Assembly: GCA_002224055.1 (NCBI GenBank)
Contig: AZLU01000202.1
Coordinates: 1 to 64,000, forward strand
Direction of reading: 5' to 3'
Origin: Pezizomycotina sp. ARF18
Taxonomy: Eukaryota; Ascomycota
DNA length: 64,000 bases
A model generated the notes under the pieces. That model saw only the letters and a program-made list of their open reading frames with translations. It was not told where the DNA came from and did no database searches. Made by a program: the position numbers and the translations under genes. Positions 35,263-47,099 of this stretch are shown piece after piece (position 1 is the first letter of the stretch; each line of letters starts with the position of its first letter).

Positions 35263-37550
35263 CAGTTAGAAAGAGGAGACGTCTCTTTACCTATTCGCTA
35301 ATATAGAGTCAAGCAAATGTATTCTCAATTGGCTTTAGCTAGAAGAGCCAGCACTTAGGAATAACCGATACAGAGCTTCCGGCAATTATAGGTCGGAAAA
35401 TAGCAAAGGTTATGAATTTGTTGAAAACCCCAAAATATCTTTGTTATGTGCTGAGTCGTGCTAAAAGAAGCCATGAGACATGCCTAGATATAGAAAATTG
35501 GAAGACCAACGAGACAACAGCGCGAAACAAACACGTTCTTTCAATGGAAGGAACTCAAGGCTAGAAACTGCCTTAACCCAGCAAGACAAAATATCACAAG
35601 AGGAGAAAGTCGTAACACTTACGTCTTGAGCTTCTCATCCATAGGCTTTAGCCCTCCTCCGTCTAGATCTCCATCAGCTATCAAGTCGTCACGAGTGTCG
35701 ACAAATTCACTGCCTTCCGCATACTTGACGTATCCTTGCTTCGCCAACTTCCTTAGGAAAATTTCCGCGATAGCAGACGTAAGCACTATCCGCTCCGGTG
35801 GTTCCTTCTTTGCTATTTTATTGATATTGTGGTCTGCATCCTGATGATCGATTTGTTTAATGCTAGCAGGGTTGGGAATTTTCGTCCACGAAGGCATCCA
35901 CAACTAATGTCGAGGTCACTTTAGTTGACGTATACTATCTGCAATAAAATGAAGTATACAAACCTACCTTTGGCTACTGTCTCATCAGACCACGTTTCTA
36001 GAGGCTCCCTTAAGTTTAATTTGTCGAGACAGCGGCTAACGGTAGCAGCCGTGCTACCTAAATAATTCCTTAGCTTATCACGGTAGCGACGTACTTCAAG
36101 TTCTGGTCATAAAATCATACCATATCCTGAGAATTGCCTCTGAGACTTCAACAGCAGTGGATTCTGTAAAGGAAATTCGATAGTGATGTCTCAGAAATTT
36201 AGCTCTAAGATCAACTTTTCATAGGGGACATGGCATACTGGTTGCAATGTGTCTTCTCTTGATACCATCCCTTTTCGATTCCGTCAGCGTCCGAATTGTG
36301 TGCTCACAGCATTCTTATTGAAGTTTAACCATTTCTCCATCAGATTTCCTTGAATCCAGCGGACAATTTCTTCTCTTAACCAAATGATATCGTAGCTCGG
36401 ATCATATCCTCTGGTATTTTGCCTTCGGCATCCGTGCATCCGCTGACATCGACTACGTGGACTAGACAGTCCGCATGGCGTAGGTCATCGAGAAAGCGAT
36501 TCCTAAAGTCGCAAGTCCGAGGATGAGAATGAAGAGCTGTTCTTAAAATAGGCTCATGTAACGCTTTCTAGGAAAGAAAAATTCCTATAGCACCCACGTA
36601 CCCTAGACCTCTACCTTCGTGAGCTCCTGGAACCAACCCCGCAACGTCTAGTATTCTATCGGCACGGAGCGTTTCCCATCAATGCAGGAGCCGTAATTTG
36701 GCTTGCAGAGTTCCGATTGCCAACACGACCACACGCGCAATCTACCTGTAAATACCCTACGGCTCCTAAGCGAACAAAAAACCGAAGGAAAGAAAATTGA
36801 ATTAAAAAGGATTAGCCAAGGCGTATCGTCAAGGGCTAGCTTTCGTAATCAATTGAGGCTGAGCAGCTATACTTTGCGGGTCAATAGTCGTGAAGCTTCA
36901 AGGAACGGTTAGCACATTACACATTTCGACAAGATAGGAACAAGGATGAGGATAATATTGATGGTCCGTACGGGAAATTTCCTAAATGTTGTCAGGAGAA
37001 TAAAGTACTTTCGGTTTTATTTTATTCCTTTTATTTCTTCCCTTTTTTTTTTCACCAAACAAGGTATCGACCCGGTACGAAAGCTAAGTCGAAGAGATAG
37101 AAAGGGATATACATCTGTTACCTACCGACTTTCGAGGATGCATCCGTGAGAGAGTTTAAAAGACTTGATTTCCCTACACATATTATGAATATTATTAGAA
37201 ATTTTTCGCGAGTCGAAACAGCATAGCGACAAGTGGGTTCGTAGCGTAATTGCAATGAGAGGAAGAGCACCTCCTTACAAGACTAGGACTAGGGTTAAGA
37301 GTACCTGCGCTCGGCTTCCTGGCGTCCAATTTCCCCCAGGGTCAGCAAAAGAGGTCAAGAACTGGCAATAAATCCTTGTATATCACAATATTCGGAAGCT
37401 TAGATATCACGCCGGGATGTCCGTAATGCTTCATAGTAGGAAGGAATCGCTGTTCCATTCAATGATATTGACCGTGCGGGCGATGACGACTCGGAGCTCA
37501 TGTTATGGAATCTCGTACCCGACAAGGCCAATAAGAGACCCACTCGGCAT
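34787..37550 (-). CDS. Obg/YchF-family GTPase with TGS domain (YGR210C-like)
   Basis: The gene encodes a cytosolic TRAFAC GTPase thought to act with ribosomes or translation. Exon 1 reads [11 protein letters not shown] (37518-37550). The P-loop exon (about 37121-37168) gives the GKS[14 protein letters not shown] block, with one A missing in a GGAAA run. FTTIDP and AVGYLQ follow near 36.87 and 36.76 kb. The G3 region reads [18 protein letters not shown] (about 36.60-36.66 kb). [19 protein letters not shown] and [11 protein letters not shown] (36.35-36.51 kb), the G4 NKID equivalent (35.85-35.87 kb, again one A short) and [20 protein letters not shown] follow. The TGS end carries [39 protein letters not shown] and [20 protein letters not shown] before the stop at 34787-34789. 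Many short introns are seen, plus one of about 510 nt (35112-35622) holding a 34-A run. Frame breaks coincide with A-runs, so the gene is most likely intact in the organism. Confidence 0.85.
35229..35262. repeat. Poly-A tract of 34 bases inside an intron
   Basis: An uninterrupted run of 34 A on the plus strand (poly-T on the coding strand) lies in the long intron of the GTPase gene. It could be the tail of an inserted retroposon in plus orientation, but no SINE-like body or target-site duplication is clear by eye. Confidence 0.8.
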
Positions 37551-37660
37551 CGCGAGCTTGTGATTGTGAAACTTATGGGATCTTTCGAGAAGACTGGTGT
37601 GAGTATGAGTAGGTTATAGCTTCTTCGCCGCCGTATATTTATCGGAGCCTTTCTGCGACG

Positions 37661-37698
<38 letters not shown>

Positions 37699-39650
37699 AA
37701 GCGTCGTCAGTTCTGCAAAGATACGAGAAGAAAAATTGTAGGAGGTGGCGGAATCAAAAAAAAAAAAAAATCTCGAGTTTAGAGTAGTGCTGAAATCGTC
37801 AGGTACAAGGCAAAAGATGTATATGAATGAAGGAACGAAAGAATAAGGTAAAGTAGTAGTAGATTTCGAGAAAGTATAAAAATAGAACAGATGAATAAAA
37901 TTTTAAAATTTTTTTTGTCACCAATGATCGGCGGCGGAGAAATGTTTTTCCTCCAGTTTACGAAGCTTTCGTGGGGGAAAAAAGGGTTAAAAAATGCACT
38001 GTCCAGCGAGGCAACGGCCCCTAGGTAGGTGGTAGATTAGGGCGGCGATGCACGATGACGGATGATTCCATGAATAAAAATAAACTCTACTTTGCTCAAG
38101 CACTTAAGTAAATATACAATTAGGAAAGTGACCGGGATTCTTTCATGTGCTTAGCTAGAAGGTCCTATAGAACCTTCTCTTAAAATTCCTGAAGAAGTCC
38201 TTATCCTTGAAAACCACCTTAAATTTTCTGCTTGGAGGTCTTCCAGCTCCCTGCTCGTTCCTTACTTATTATGAAAACGAGAGATCACGAAACCGGTATT
38301 GGCAATGAGGAATATCTGAAAGTGCTGTATAACGGTAGCTATATTCTACATATTATCTTTTGAACAAGCTACGAATTAGTATAATCTTCAATTCATCCAA
38401 CGAACATGATGACCTTTGCTGTGGTTAATCGAGCAACCCCACCGTCGCAAAGCTGCAGTGTTATCAATTACGTGTAGGTGCATTCAGTTGCTAGGGAATC
38501 CAGCATGCATGAGGGAAATATCAGCGAGTGTTTTTAGCGGATCAGTCGTTAATAATAGATAGGAGAACCAAAAAAGTCGAGAAGCTAGAAGTTTGTGCCG
38601 TTTTCTTGCACATGATCTGCGAACAAAGCTATAATTGGTATCAAGCGGCAAAGTAATCCATTGCAACGGCTTCTTCTTCTCTCTGTCTCTCTCTCTCTCT
38701 CAAAAAAAAAAAAAAAAAAAAAAAAGACCTACAATTGAATTCTTAACAGGCGATCTCCAGAGAGTCGTTTATCAACAAATACTCTACGTTTTTCTTTGTT
38801 TGAAAATGTACAGTAAGCACTCGATGACGAAATTTAGAGATTGGGCGGCGTATAATTGTCTCGCGTATCTGGTGGTAGCAGAAAAATAAAATAGATGCCC
38901 CAATCTTATAGGCTACTTCGATAGAGCTCCTTGCGCTATTTGTAACAAGAACGACGTTCGAAACTTGAGTTGGGTCTTCCACTTGCTCACGTCAGGCTGT
39001 CCTTCGCATGGCTCTCCCCTTTTCTTTCCTTCGGGTTTCAGCTTCTAAGGGCGTGGTGAAGAAAGAAAGAAAGAAGGAAGGAACACAAGGGAGAAGAACG
39101 CAGTGCAGTAATTGCTCATTCTGGATATATTTGCATCTACTTGCTGGTATCCTCCTTTCCTTTGAATTCTGCTTGAATTTCTTCGCATTTGGCAGGCGGG
39201 TACTACGAATAAGAAGAGAAAGGGCGCAATAATATGGAAACCTCCTTTTTCTTTCTCTCCAGTAATTAAGCCGTACCCGGATGGATATCTTGCGTGCGTG
39301 AGAGGAGGGTGTGGTTCTGAAACCCCTAATTTGCTACCTTGAAAGACGTGAAAAAAAAAAAAAAAGAAAATACGGTCATCAATCATTCTTTTTAAGGCAT
39401 CAGGAGAAATAGATTCTACCTCTGATTGACATCAAAACTTCATACAACGATCGGTACAAACCCGTGTACCTTCTTGTGGTTATAATTGAAGAAGTCAAAA
39501 GAAAAAAAAAAAAAAAAAAAAAAGCAGGGAATAATAATAAATAAATAAATAAATAAATAATAAGTAATAGTAATATAATTATAATAATAATAATGGCGGT
39601 AATATTAAAATTTTTTAATTGAGGTGTGAGGACTAGGGAGATTAAATATA
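37551..39650. other. Spacer between divergent GTPase and GH72 genes
   Basis: No gene is supported. It includes a 36-base poly-A tract about 110 nt upstream of the GTPase start, an A14 run near 37757, a (CT)n-(A)n junction near 38681-38725 and an A-run with (AAAT)n near 39500-39560. Open frames of about 75-110 codons around 38.7-39.4 kb show no motif. Confidence 0.45.
37661..37696. repeat. Poly-A tract of 36 bases
   Basis: An uninterrupted 36-A run lies just upstream of the GTPase start codon. On the gene's coding strand it is poly-T, which fits a T-rich fungal promoter element, although such length is unusual. Confidence 0.8.
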
Positions 39651-39654
39651 GGTA

Positions 39655-40009
39655 CACCGCCTCGCTCGCCCCTTCAACCTCTTCTTCCTCTTGTGTTGTA
39701 CTATTATATATATATATATATCTTTGAACCGTCTCCCTTTTTTTTTCCCTTCAATTTGTTTTTTCGCCTCCTTGTTTTATTTTTTATATTTCCCTCTACA
39801 ATTTATTCCTCACTCTCATTCAGTGCTGTTAATTTTTTCCCCCTCTCCATTTCCGTCCTTCGTTGCCGTCGCTCGCTCGCGAAACGACTTATTTATATAA
39901 ATAAATCAACTTATATATTTGCTACACAACTTCTCAACGCTCGCTCTGAAACAGTTTCAACCTTTTTCCTTATCCAATTCGACCACGCGCTGTCAAATCA
40001 TCAATCATC
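39655..40009 (+). promoter_or_regulatory. CT-rich promoter and leader of the GH72 gene
   Basis: The 350 bases ahead of the GH72 ATG are dominated by C and T, with a TATATATATA stretch at about 39706-39721 and long pyrimidine blocks afterwards. This is the composition expected of a strongly expressed fungal gene. The final bases before the ATG read CAATCATC, close to the fungal start context (CA-rich with A at -3). Confidence 0.5.
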
Positions 40010-41797
40010 ATGAGAAGCTCACTATTGGAGGCCTGGCGCCTTTGTTCTCGCTGCGACGGGAGCATCCGCTCTTACACAATTACCATTAAGGGAATGCGTC
40101 TACCAAGGCGACAAGAGAGTAACGGAAACCAAAGAAACAAAAAAAAATGAGAGAGAGAGAGAGACAGCGAACAAAAACTAAGCCAATTTTCTGGATCGAG
40201 ACTAACTTTCAGTTTTAAATCAAACAGTTCTACATCCGCGGGTCGATTTCCAGCCTGGTATGTGAAGAGAGGTTCAATGCATAATTTAATTTTCGCTGTT
40301 TTCGAAACATCTAGCGCTTTCGCCCGTTTCAATCTGCTAACCTTGTCAAATTCCTTTAGGTGGTTCTTCTAGCACTGCTGATCCCCTTGGGTCCGGGGAA
40401 CTCTGCAAGGAGTGTCCCGTATTTCAAGCAGCTTGGCATCAACACCATCCGTGTCTATGCTGTCGACAACTCTTTGGACCATTCCGACTGCATGAGCCAG
40501 CTTGCGGCTGCTGAATCTATGTTATCCTCGACGTCAACACTGGGACGAAACGCCATCACCGTGCCAACCCTGGCCAAGCTACAATGCCGTTCTGTTGCAG
40601 GTAGATTCAATTATGAAATATTGTAGTTTAAATAAATAAATAAAAATCTTGTACAAACGCTAACTTCTGTTTGATTATAGCACGTTTCGCGACTGTAAGA
40701 AAATTCTTTCACCTGTTAATGGGAATACGTTGGTCCTTTCGCTATATTCAATATTCGCTACATTATACGTATCTCTATTATTTCTCGAGGTTGGAGTACT
40801 AAACAATTGGGTATAGATCGATGGATTCAAAGGCTTGACAATACTAGGCCTTCTTCGCCGCCAACGAGGTCGTCAACGATCTCAAGACTACCAGCGCGCT
40901 ACCTACGTCAAGGCTGTCATTCGCGATATGAAGCGTTACATCAAGAAGCAGAGCAAGCGTTACATCCCTGTCGGTTACTCTGCTGCCGATGTTGCTGAAA
41001 ACCGCATGCAAACTGCTCATTATCTCAACTGCGGAGACGACGATGTCAGGACCGACTTCTTCGCTTCAACGATTACAGCTGGTGCGGTCAGTCTTCGTAC
41101 AGCAAGTCCGGTTATGACGTGAAGGTTAAGAACTTTACCGATTACGGAATTCTATATTCTTCTCCGAATACGGTTGCAACTTGGTCAAGCCGCGTGTCTT
41201 CACCGAAGTCGAGGCCATCTACTCTACCGAGATGGCTAAGGTCTTTTCTGGTGGTCTCGTCACGAATTTACTCAAGGTTGTTCCTTCTCTGCTGTAGCAT
41301 TAAACTTATATCCATTTTCGGTCGGTATTTCCGCTAACAGATCTATCGTAAAGAGGATAACAACTTCGGTCTCGTGATCTCGATAACAGTACTGGCAAGG
41401 TTAGCCCGCGCAGCGACTCAACGCCCTCAGTCTGAATTCGGCAAGGTTTCCCTTCCGTCTGGTGACGGTGGTGCCGTTACCACGGCTGGAAAGGCATCCA
41501 CCTGCCCGCCCAAGGACAACATCTGGCAAGCGTCGGAGACCCTCCCGAAGTTCCCCTCGAACGCTGAGCAGTACATCAGCGGAGAGCCGGAAAGCCCTCG
41601 GAAACAGTGGTCCAGCAACATGTGGAGCGATGCTTAGCGCAAGCGCACCGGTCCCTGCCGGAACCAACTCCTCTCCCACTGGTACTAGCAAGTCTGCTGC
41701 TTCCGCCGGCAGGCCTTCCCCTGTCAGCATGGTCGCAGTTGGTATTGCCAGCTGGGTTCTTTTCGCTGGGGCCATTGGTGGCTACATGGTTCTGTAA
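40010..41797 (+). CDS. GPI-anchored beta-1,3-glucanosyltransferase (GH72, Gas/Gel family)
   Basis: The enzyme elongates and branches cell-wall beta-1,3-glucan at the plasma membrane. It begins MRSSLLEA and, after a one-base frame change, [14 protein letters not shown], a signal peptide. FYIRG with FQPG sits in a tiny exon (about 40230-40258). [29 protein letters not shown] and [11 protein letters not shown] follow. The acid/base glutamate lies in [10 protein letters not shown] (about 40850-40880) and the nucleophile in FFSEYGCN (about 41159-41180). [20 protein letters not shown] and [15 protein letters not shown] link them. The tail is Ser-rich and ends [20 protein letters not shown] plus a short hydrophobic end, a GPI signal. 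No Cys-rich CBM43/X8 module is seen, so it belongs to the GH72-minus branch. About five introns and several frame changes occur; both catalytic residues are encoded. Confidence 0.85.
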
Positions 41798-43506
41798 ATG
41801 AGCGTAGGAGGGTTTTCTGCAAAGAGTTTAAGATAAGAATAATGATGTTTTTCGGACAAAGTATATGATCGTAATAGAAGTACCGAAAAACAGGGTGCCA
41901 TATTTCCTTCTCTTAAAAAGTGTTACCTTGAAACTAAATCGTTACGAAATTTTAATGTCCTGGGCTGGATTTTGCTAAATAAGCCCACTCCGTTCTATTC
42001 ACGCGTGGTTGGTTTTGACCAATTGGGAATTGCGTTATAAACGATTGCTTTTGAACTTTTTTTCTTCCTGCCTGTTTTTGTCAAAAGATGTTTTCACTAG
42101 TGATATTTTAAAATACGGACTGTTGAAACCCTAAAAATACGCCCTTATTATCTTCTCGCGACACAAGGTCAACTACACGTAGCGATTTGAACGTTATACT
42201 TTGCTAAACCTTAACAATAAAAAAAAAAAGCACTGTAACTGTCGGCTTAACTAGTTAAGGGCATACCTGGGCCGTATTCGTATACGATACAAAGAGTGAC
42301 TGCACGATGTATTGGTTATCAGGAGAGATTCGAAGAGTCCGCGCCCATGTATAGTTACCCAGGCACCCAGGCCATCTTTCGAAGACTCGTATTGTAGAAA
42401 TTTTTTATTTTGGGAGCAGGGGAAGAAATTCCCGGAAAGTATAGCTTAATTAAGTATAGCTCGTAGACCCGATAATCACGCCTCTTATCCTGCGTTGATA
42501 TATATAATGGTGCAATCAGACCAAAGCCGAGATATTACTTGTGCGGACTGTACCCGATATTGATAGGGGTTATATGACCGCAACGAAACAGGCACAAGAG
42601 TTGATGGCACGGCCAGCGATAAAACCCAGGGAGAAACCTCGAATTTTTAATGACTTGCACAAAGCCTACGAAGCAAAAAGTTCGCTTTTTTTAAATTTTA
42701 ATTTTGATTTTTTCATAGATTTAGCAACCCACGCGCTTGTGCTGATTAGTTACTAGTACCGCATGCAGCAGATATATCTAGCTAAAGAAAAGCTCTGCGT
42801 GAAATGAGCTGCTTCCGTAACTTTTAGGAGGAAAACTTGTCGTCGCCTGTCCTTGAAATCTTCGAAAAGATAACTCGCATATATAAATTGCTAGATGGAA
42901 AAAAAAAAAAAAAAAAAAAAACTCGGAGATTATAAGATAGAAGAAATGCAATTATTAAAAAAAGAACTACGGCAAAGAATAACAGTATTACAAGTCATAA
43001 CCAAAAATTATAAATGATATATAGGAGGTTTAGATGCGGCAGAGGCAGATAGTCCCAAAATAACGGTAGCTCAGCGAGGGGATAATACTGGCAGCTAAGA
43101 GGGGGTCTTTTGCTTCTAGGGTATTGTACGCGCGTTAAGTTTCGACTGTTGCTGCCAATATGGATTTCCATTAGGAAAGTAAACGAGCGAAGAAAAGTAC
43201 GATGAATGGAAAGGACACGGTACAGAAGGGAGATGAGTTCCCACTTAAAAACAGTTTACCAATATATATACGACGCCAGTATGCAATGAGGTGGTTTAAA
43301 AGATAAAAAGAAAAAAGCAAATAGACGTGACGACATGATATGTTTCTACGTTGAGCCAAAACGCCCTTGAAGTGAAGAATATATATTCCACGTTCGTATT
43401 AGAATACCAATACTAGTAGGTGGCCCTCGCTTTCGATCGGGTCTAGAGTGGTTCAAGGAACATAACCCGCTTCCGATGTGCCTGGATAGATTTTAGAAGG
43501 TATAAG
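41798..43506. other. Spacer between convergent GH72 and ORMDL genes
   Basis: No further gene is supported. A plus-strand frame near 42.54-42.76 kb is short and ends in AT-rich DNA. A run of about 22 A lies near 42899. Nothing else stands out. Confidence 0.45.
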
Positions 43507-44330
43507 TTAGCTTCGATCAGGTCTGAAAGAGATATATATCGAGGACAGAGCACATACGCTTGGTAGCTTCGGTATGACGACACCGACCAGAGCGAGGCAG
43601 TTTATGACAAAATACATCAGGTCGTAGTGGGTATAGTGCGTGCTCAGCAGAAGAGGATAATCGGTACGGAGAGCAGAAACTTTTTCGTTGGAGTGTATTG
43701 GTCGCCATTGTCATTTGTTCCCACATGTTGAGGTGTCAAATGCTCCAGCGTTAAACTCGAAAGGTATACTTGGACGTAGTGGAACATGAGGTATGTTGCC
43801 TAAATTTTTGGGTAGCACGGCTGAAGTATTTCACTTGGATAGCTAAGCTTGCGAAGAGCTACATACAAACATGTACGATATGTTGGTTAATGTCCAGCTG
43901 GTCTCCTGCGATCTCCTGGAACAGTGTCGAAGAAAATCTTAAGGCAGCGATCATGACAAAGTGAATTGCCCAAGCACCTGTTTCGCCCAGAAGTAGCACG
44001 TATTAGCTTGCATCTCGTCCGAAACCCTTTCTCTAATCTCTTTCCTCGTTGCCACTCCGCATTTCAAAGAGGCGGGGGCTCGTGGCAGCTGATGTTGGCT
44101 TCTAACCTTTAAAGTTGACCCAGTTCGCGTTGATGTTCGGCAGTACCGCCTGGTCAGACAGTTGCTCATAGTTTCGGGCGGTTCGCATAAATTAAGCTGC
44201 TGGACCTTCGACGCGGCCCTTAGAAGAGTGAGCAGCGGAAATTTTCGCTGCCGCTGTCTCGTAGGCATGGTGGCTGAAAAAAGGCGGAGATATTCTTGGG
44301 TCGTGTGATTGTTGCGAACGGCAAGCAACC
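43507..44330 (-). CDS. ORMDL-family sphingolipid biosynthesis regulator (Orm1/Orm2-like)
   Basis: ORMDL proteins are small ER-membrane proteins that bind and restrain serine palmitoyltransferase. Exon 1 ends EQLSDQAVLPNINANWVNFK at a GTTAGA donor (44101-44106). Exon 2 (43867-43977) reads GAWAIHFVMIAALR, then, after a one-base shift, QETSWTLTNISYMF, ending at GTATGT. Exon 3 gives MFHYV, IPFEFNAGAFD-like text, then DNGDQYTPTKKFLLSVPIIL, THYTHYDLMYFVINCLALVG and VVIPKLP, which is the family signature. Length and membrane segments fit the usual 150-200 residues. The N-terminal region, which in yeast carries regulatory phosphoserines, is only partly readable, so the start near 44330 is approximate. 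The C-terminal few residues depend on frame; a TAA at 43507-43509 is used. Confidence 0.85.
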
Positions 44331-44828
44331 CTCGTGTGTGGTAGTATTCCTTAGATGGCTCCGTCCTTAGATGGCTGGAAGTACGGGAGAGTAAATGATA
44401 GTTATAGGCGCGAAAAAGCCGAATCAGCCCAAGCTTGGGTCCTGTATGCGTGGCCGTGTTTGATGGTGGTTTACGGTGATGACACGGTAATGTCGTGCTG
44501 ATGATCTTCCGTTCACCGCCCGGAACTATAAAAAGAAAGAAAGGCGAGTGGTGTTACTAGGGTTTCCCTCTTCAACCTGGTTTAAGGTGTGTCCTTGGTG
44601 TCGCGGCAATGATGAGTTAAACCGCTCTTCCTCTCCTCTTCCTCCTTTTGTGTTCTTGCCCGTAAAGCTGAAAAGGCGTTAGATTATATTTTGTGGTAAT
44701 GGCAAATGCTTTATATAAACGAAAAGCAAAAGAAAAAAGGGCAAGGAAAAATAGGGGCGAAGAGAGATAGAAAGATAGAACTTGGTATCTGTATATTTTG
44801 GATGGATGTAAATTAAGGAAGAGGAGAA
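44331..44828. other. Upstream region of the ORMDL gene
   Basis: A mixed-composition stretch with no gene. It holds the presumed promoter of the ORMDL gene and, near 44530-44660, CT-rich and TCCTC-rich patches. No defined regulatory site was recognised. Confidence 0.4.
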
Positions 44829-45262
44829 AAAAAAAAAAATTTAGGACCGTCTTTTTTTACGGTTTAGGAAATAGTCTTTCCTGATTTAGGTTTTGTTTTT
44901 CTAGTCCGGATTAAAATATTAAAGCATTGAGGTACGGCTAATTTATAATCGCTTGAGGCCTATTTTCTAAGTACTTTTTGTACCTTAAATACTAAAGCAA
45001 AAGTGTTTATCTTCGAGTAATAACGTATAGCCTGGGTTGGTGGCAACTATTATATCTTACTAACACCAGCAGCGGTGCTATTGCTTATCAGCATCTTATA
45101 CGATCACCAACATCGCGTGCTGTTACAAGTCATTATCTAATGCTATTACGAACCAGCATTCCATGCTGCTGCAAACCACACCATGCTTTTACGAACCATC
45201 ATGTCATATTGTTACTAATCATCATGTCGTGCTGGTGTATTCCGTCGTGCATGCTGTTGCAG
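44829..45262 (+). repeat. Dispersed repeat, copy A (5'-shortened), with minisatellite tail
   Basis: From the A-run at 44829 the DNA matches copies at 49913 and 54072: shared text includes TTTACGGTT(T/C)AGGAAAT, TTCCTGATT, GTACGGCTAAT-like and GTATTTTTTGTA-like strings in the same order. The copy ends in an imperfect array of about 23-24 bp units (45098-45262) built on CCATCATGTCGTGCTGTTA. It lacks the first 200 bases present in the other two copies. I cannot assign a transposon family; no coding capacity or clear target-site duplication is visible. Confidence 0.65.
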
Positions 45263-46429
45263 ATATATTTTGGGCGAGGAACAAGCCCAATCTATAAGGC
45301 ACGGGCCTCGCAAAAAAAAAAAAAAAATAGCAAAATTCTGGCCATCAGGCATGGGTCCTGGGGCAAGGAGCGACCCCGGAAAACAGCCGCAATGCGGTTT
45401 CAGCACGAAACTAATAAAACAACAGCACGATAACCGCCACGAACTCTACAACCACCACCATAGCAAAAACAAAAACCAGCACCATTAGGGGGCGGGGGTA
45501 GCCACGTTCATATGCCTGACGAGCCCACTTCTGGGCACGCATGCGTGACTATCCCCTTGTACCATGTTCTTCCAAATACGCATTTACATGCAAATTCGCT
45601 GTACATAGCTTCTATTAAGTGCTGTAGCTGTATTGAGAGACCACGAATAGATAGTGATCCTTCTACCAAATAATTGTTTTCACATTGCTACGACGGAGTA
45701 ATGGTTTCAAAACACAAATATCCAAGCATTTACGCTCTGGATGGATGTGAAAGACAGAACTTTTCCACGCGTGGAAACGCCGTACAACTACCGAAATCGA
45801 CTGTGTTCAAGCAACATATCGTCGTGTACCTGCGCAGAAAGAAATCGTTTCCAAGACCGATGTTGGTGTCAAGGTCTGCACCCGTCTGACCTCCTATTCG
45901 AGCTACTAGGAGAAGTTCGTCGGTTGGGTACACGTTCAAATGTAAAAGAGAGCCTCACAGAGCGGGTACTTTTTGATAAACTTAGGACTATTGATGGTAT
46001 CTGTTCTATTGCTCCCAAGGTCAAAAAAAAAAAAAAAAAAAAAAACGCTATATAAAAGAATGGATGTAAGGATTTATCAGGAAACGAGGCGATTACGGAT
46101 GGTAAGAATGTAGATGGAATGAAGAGAATAGAATTGAAATTTCCTTCAAGCCTAATAGGGAAGAAAAGCTGTTTTATGATTCACAAATTTCAGCTAGTCT
46201 GCAGAGAATATTAAAAGAATGAGATGGATAACTTCGGCTGCTTATAAAAGTCTGAGACAAGACCCTTCTGAAAGCGACAGGAAATACATATGAATAATCG
46301 TGGAAAGTGGTTGTCTTGTACCCAGACTCTTTTTCTCCTACCACGCAAGCTTTCAGGGGAAAGGCTTACGAAGGTCGGGGAAAAAAAAAACGGATGGCAC
46401 GAGACAAGGAAAGTAGACCAAAAAAAAAA
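45263..46429. other. Stretch with a possible exon but no supported gene
   Basis: A segment at 45.74-45.95 kb translates in plus frames to mixed text such as TEIDCVQATYRRVPAQKEIV and YEKFVGWVHVQM, which may be a real exon, but I find no domain, start or neighbouring exon. The DNA around 45.28-45.42 kb is rich in GC-matched short inverted repeats (GGGC...GCCC). A-runs lie at 46022-46043 and 46421-46437. Confidence 0.35.
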
Positions 46430-47010
46430 AAAAAAAAGAGTGCTTTAAATACAAGAACCTGCCTGAGCTCTGTCGATTTACAAGAATTTAGAACAACCCA
46501 AGCAGACGATAAGAGTTGAGATAATCGGCTTGATGACACCACGGCTTTCTCGAGATCGGGGAGGGAGGCGATCAAAAATAGGAAGGATGTGTTAACGAGT
46601 AGGAGCGCCATGCTGACCGAAGCAGGATAGTATTCGTGGAACGTGAGGGCGACGCGGCGAGAGACGTAGACCACGACGGCAAACAGAGAGAAATCCTTTT
46701 TCTGGCATGCGGACCGCTCGTTGAGGATACCCTGAACTGTAAAGTTGAAAGATGAGCAAAAAGATAAAAGGGATTAGCTTTCTCTGTAAGACGGGTTTGG
46801 GAGATTCCATACCTGTAACATGAATGCGCAAGACGATGCTCCTGATTGTCGTCATAATGATCATAACTACACTCAAATATGTTGAATTTGAGGTTTCCAT
46901 TGATATAAGTACCAAAGGTAGGAGAAAACTTACCGGTATATTCGTTCTCGAGGTTTTGTTGAGCCTCAAGATCGTGCCCGAGATCGAAGCATGGTTTGTT
47001 TGGGATGTTT
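46430..47010 (-). CDS. Hypothetical multi-exon protein with hydrophobic segments
   Basis: Three segments join in phase across two introns with good borders. Segment 1: PNKPCFDLGHDLEAQQNLEN, ending at GTAAGT (46934). Segment 2: MIIMTTIRSIVLRIHVT (46813-46866), between an AG acceptor and a GTATGG donor. Segment 3: VQGILNERSACQKKDFSLFA, then VVVYVSRRVALTFHEYYPAS and MALLLVNTSFLFLIASLPDL (to about 46500). No frame break is needed over these. The hydrophobic runs suggest a membrane protein; I considered an RTA1-like family but the conserved positions do not fit. The N-terminus upstream of 47010 and the exact stop are unknown. Confidence 0.4.
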
Positions 47011-47099
47011 GAGATGAGTTTCAGATTTGGTAGCGGATACTTCTATTTATAGTTACCCTCTCCGATTCGGCGGTATCAAATTTAAAAATTTGTGTGGGT

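Noticed and set aside
46500-47010. RTA1-like membrane protein
   Set aside because: A short IRSI segment and hydrophobic stretches recall the family, but the conserved RTA1 positions do not line up, so the gene is left as hypothetical.
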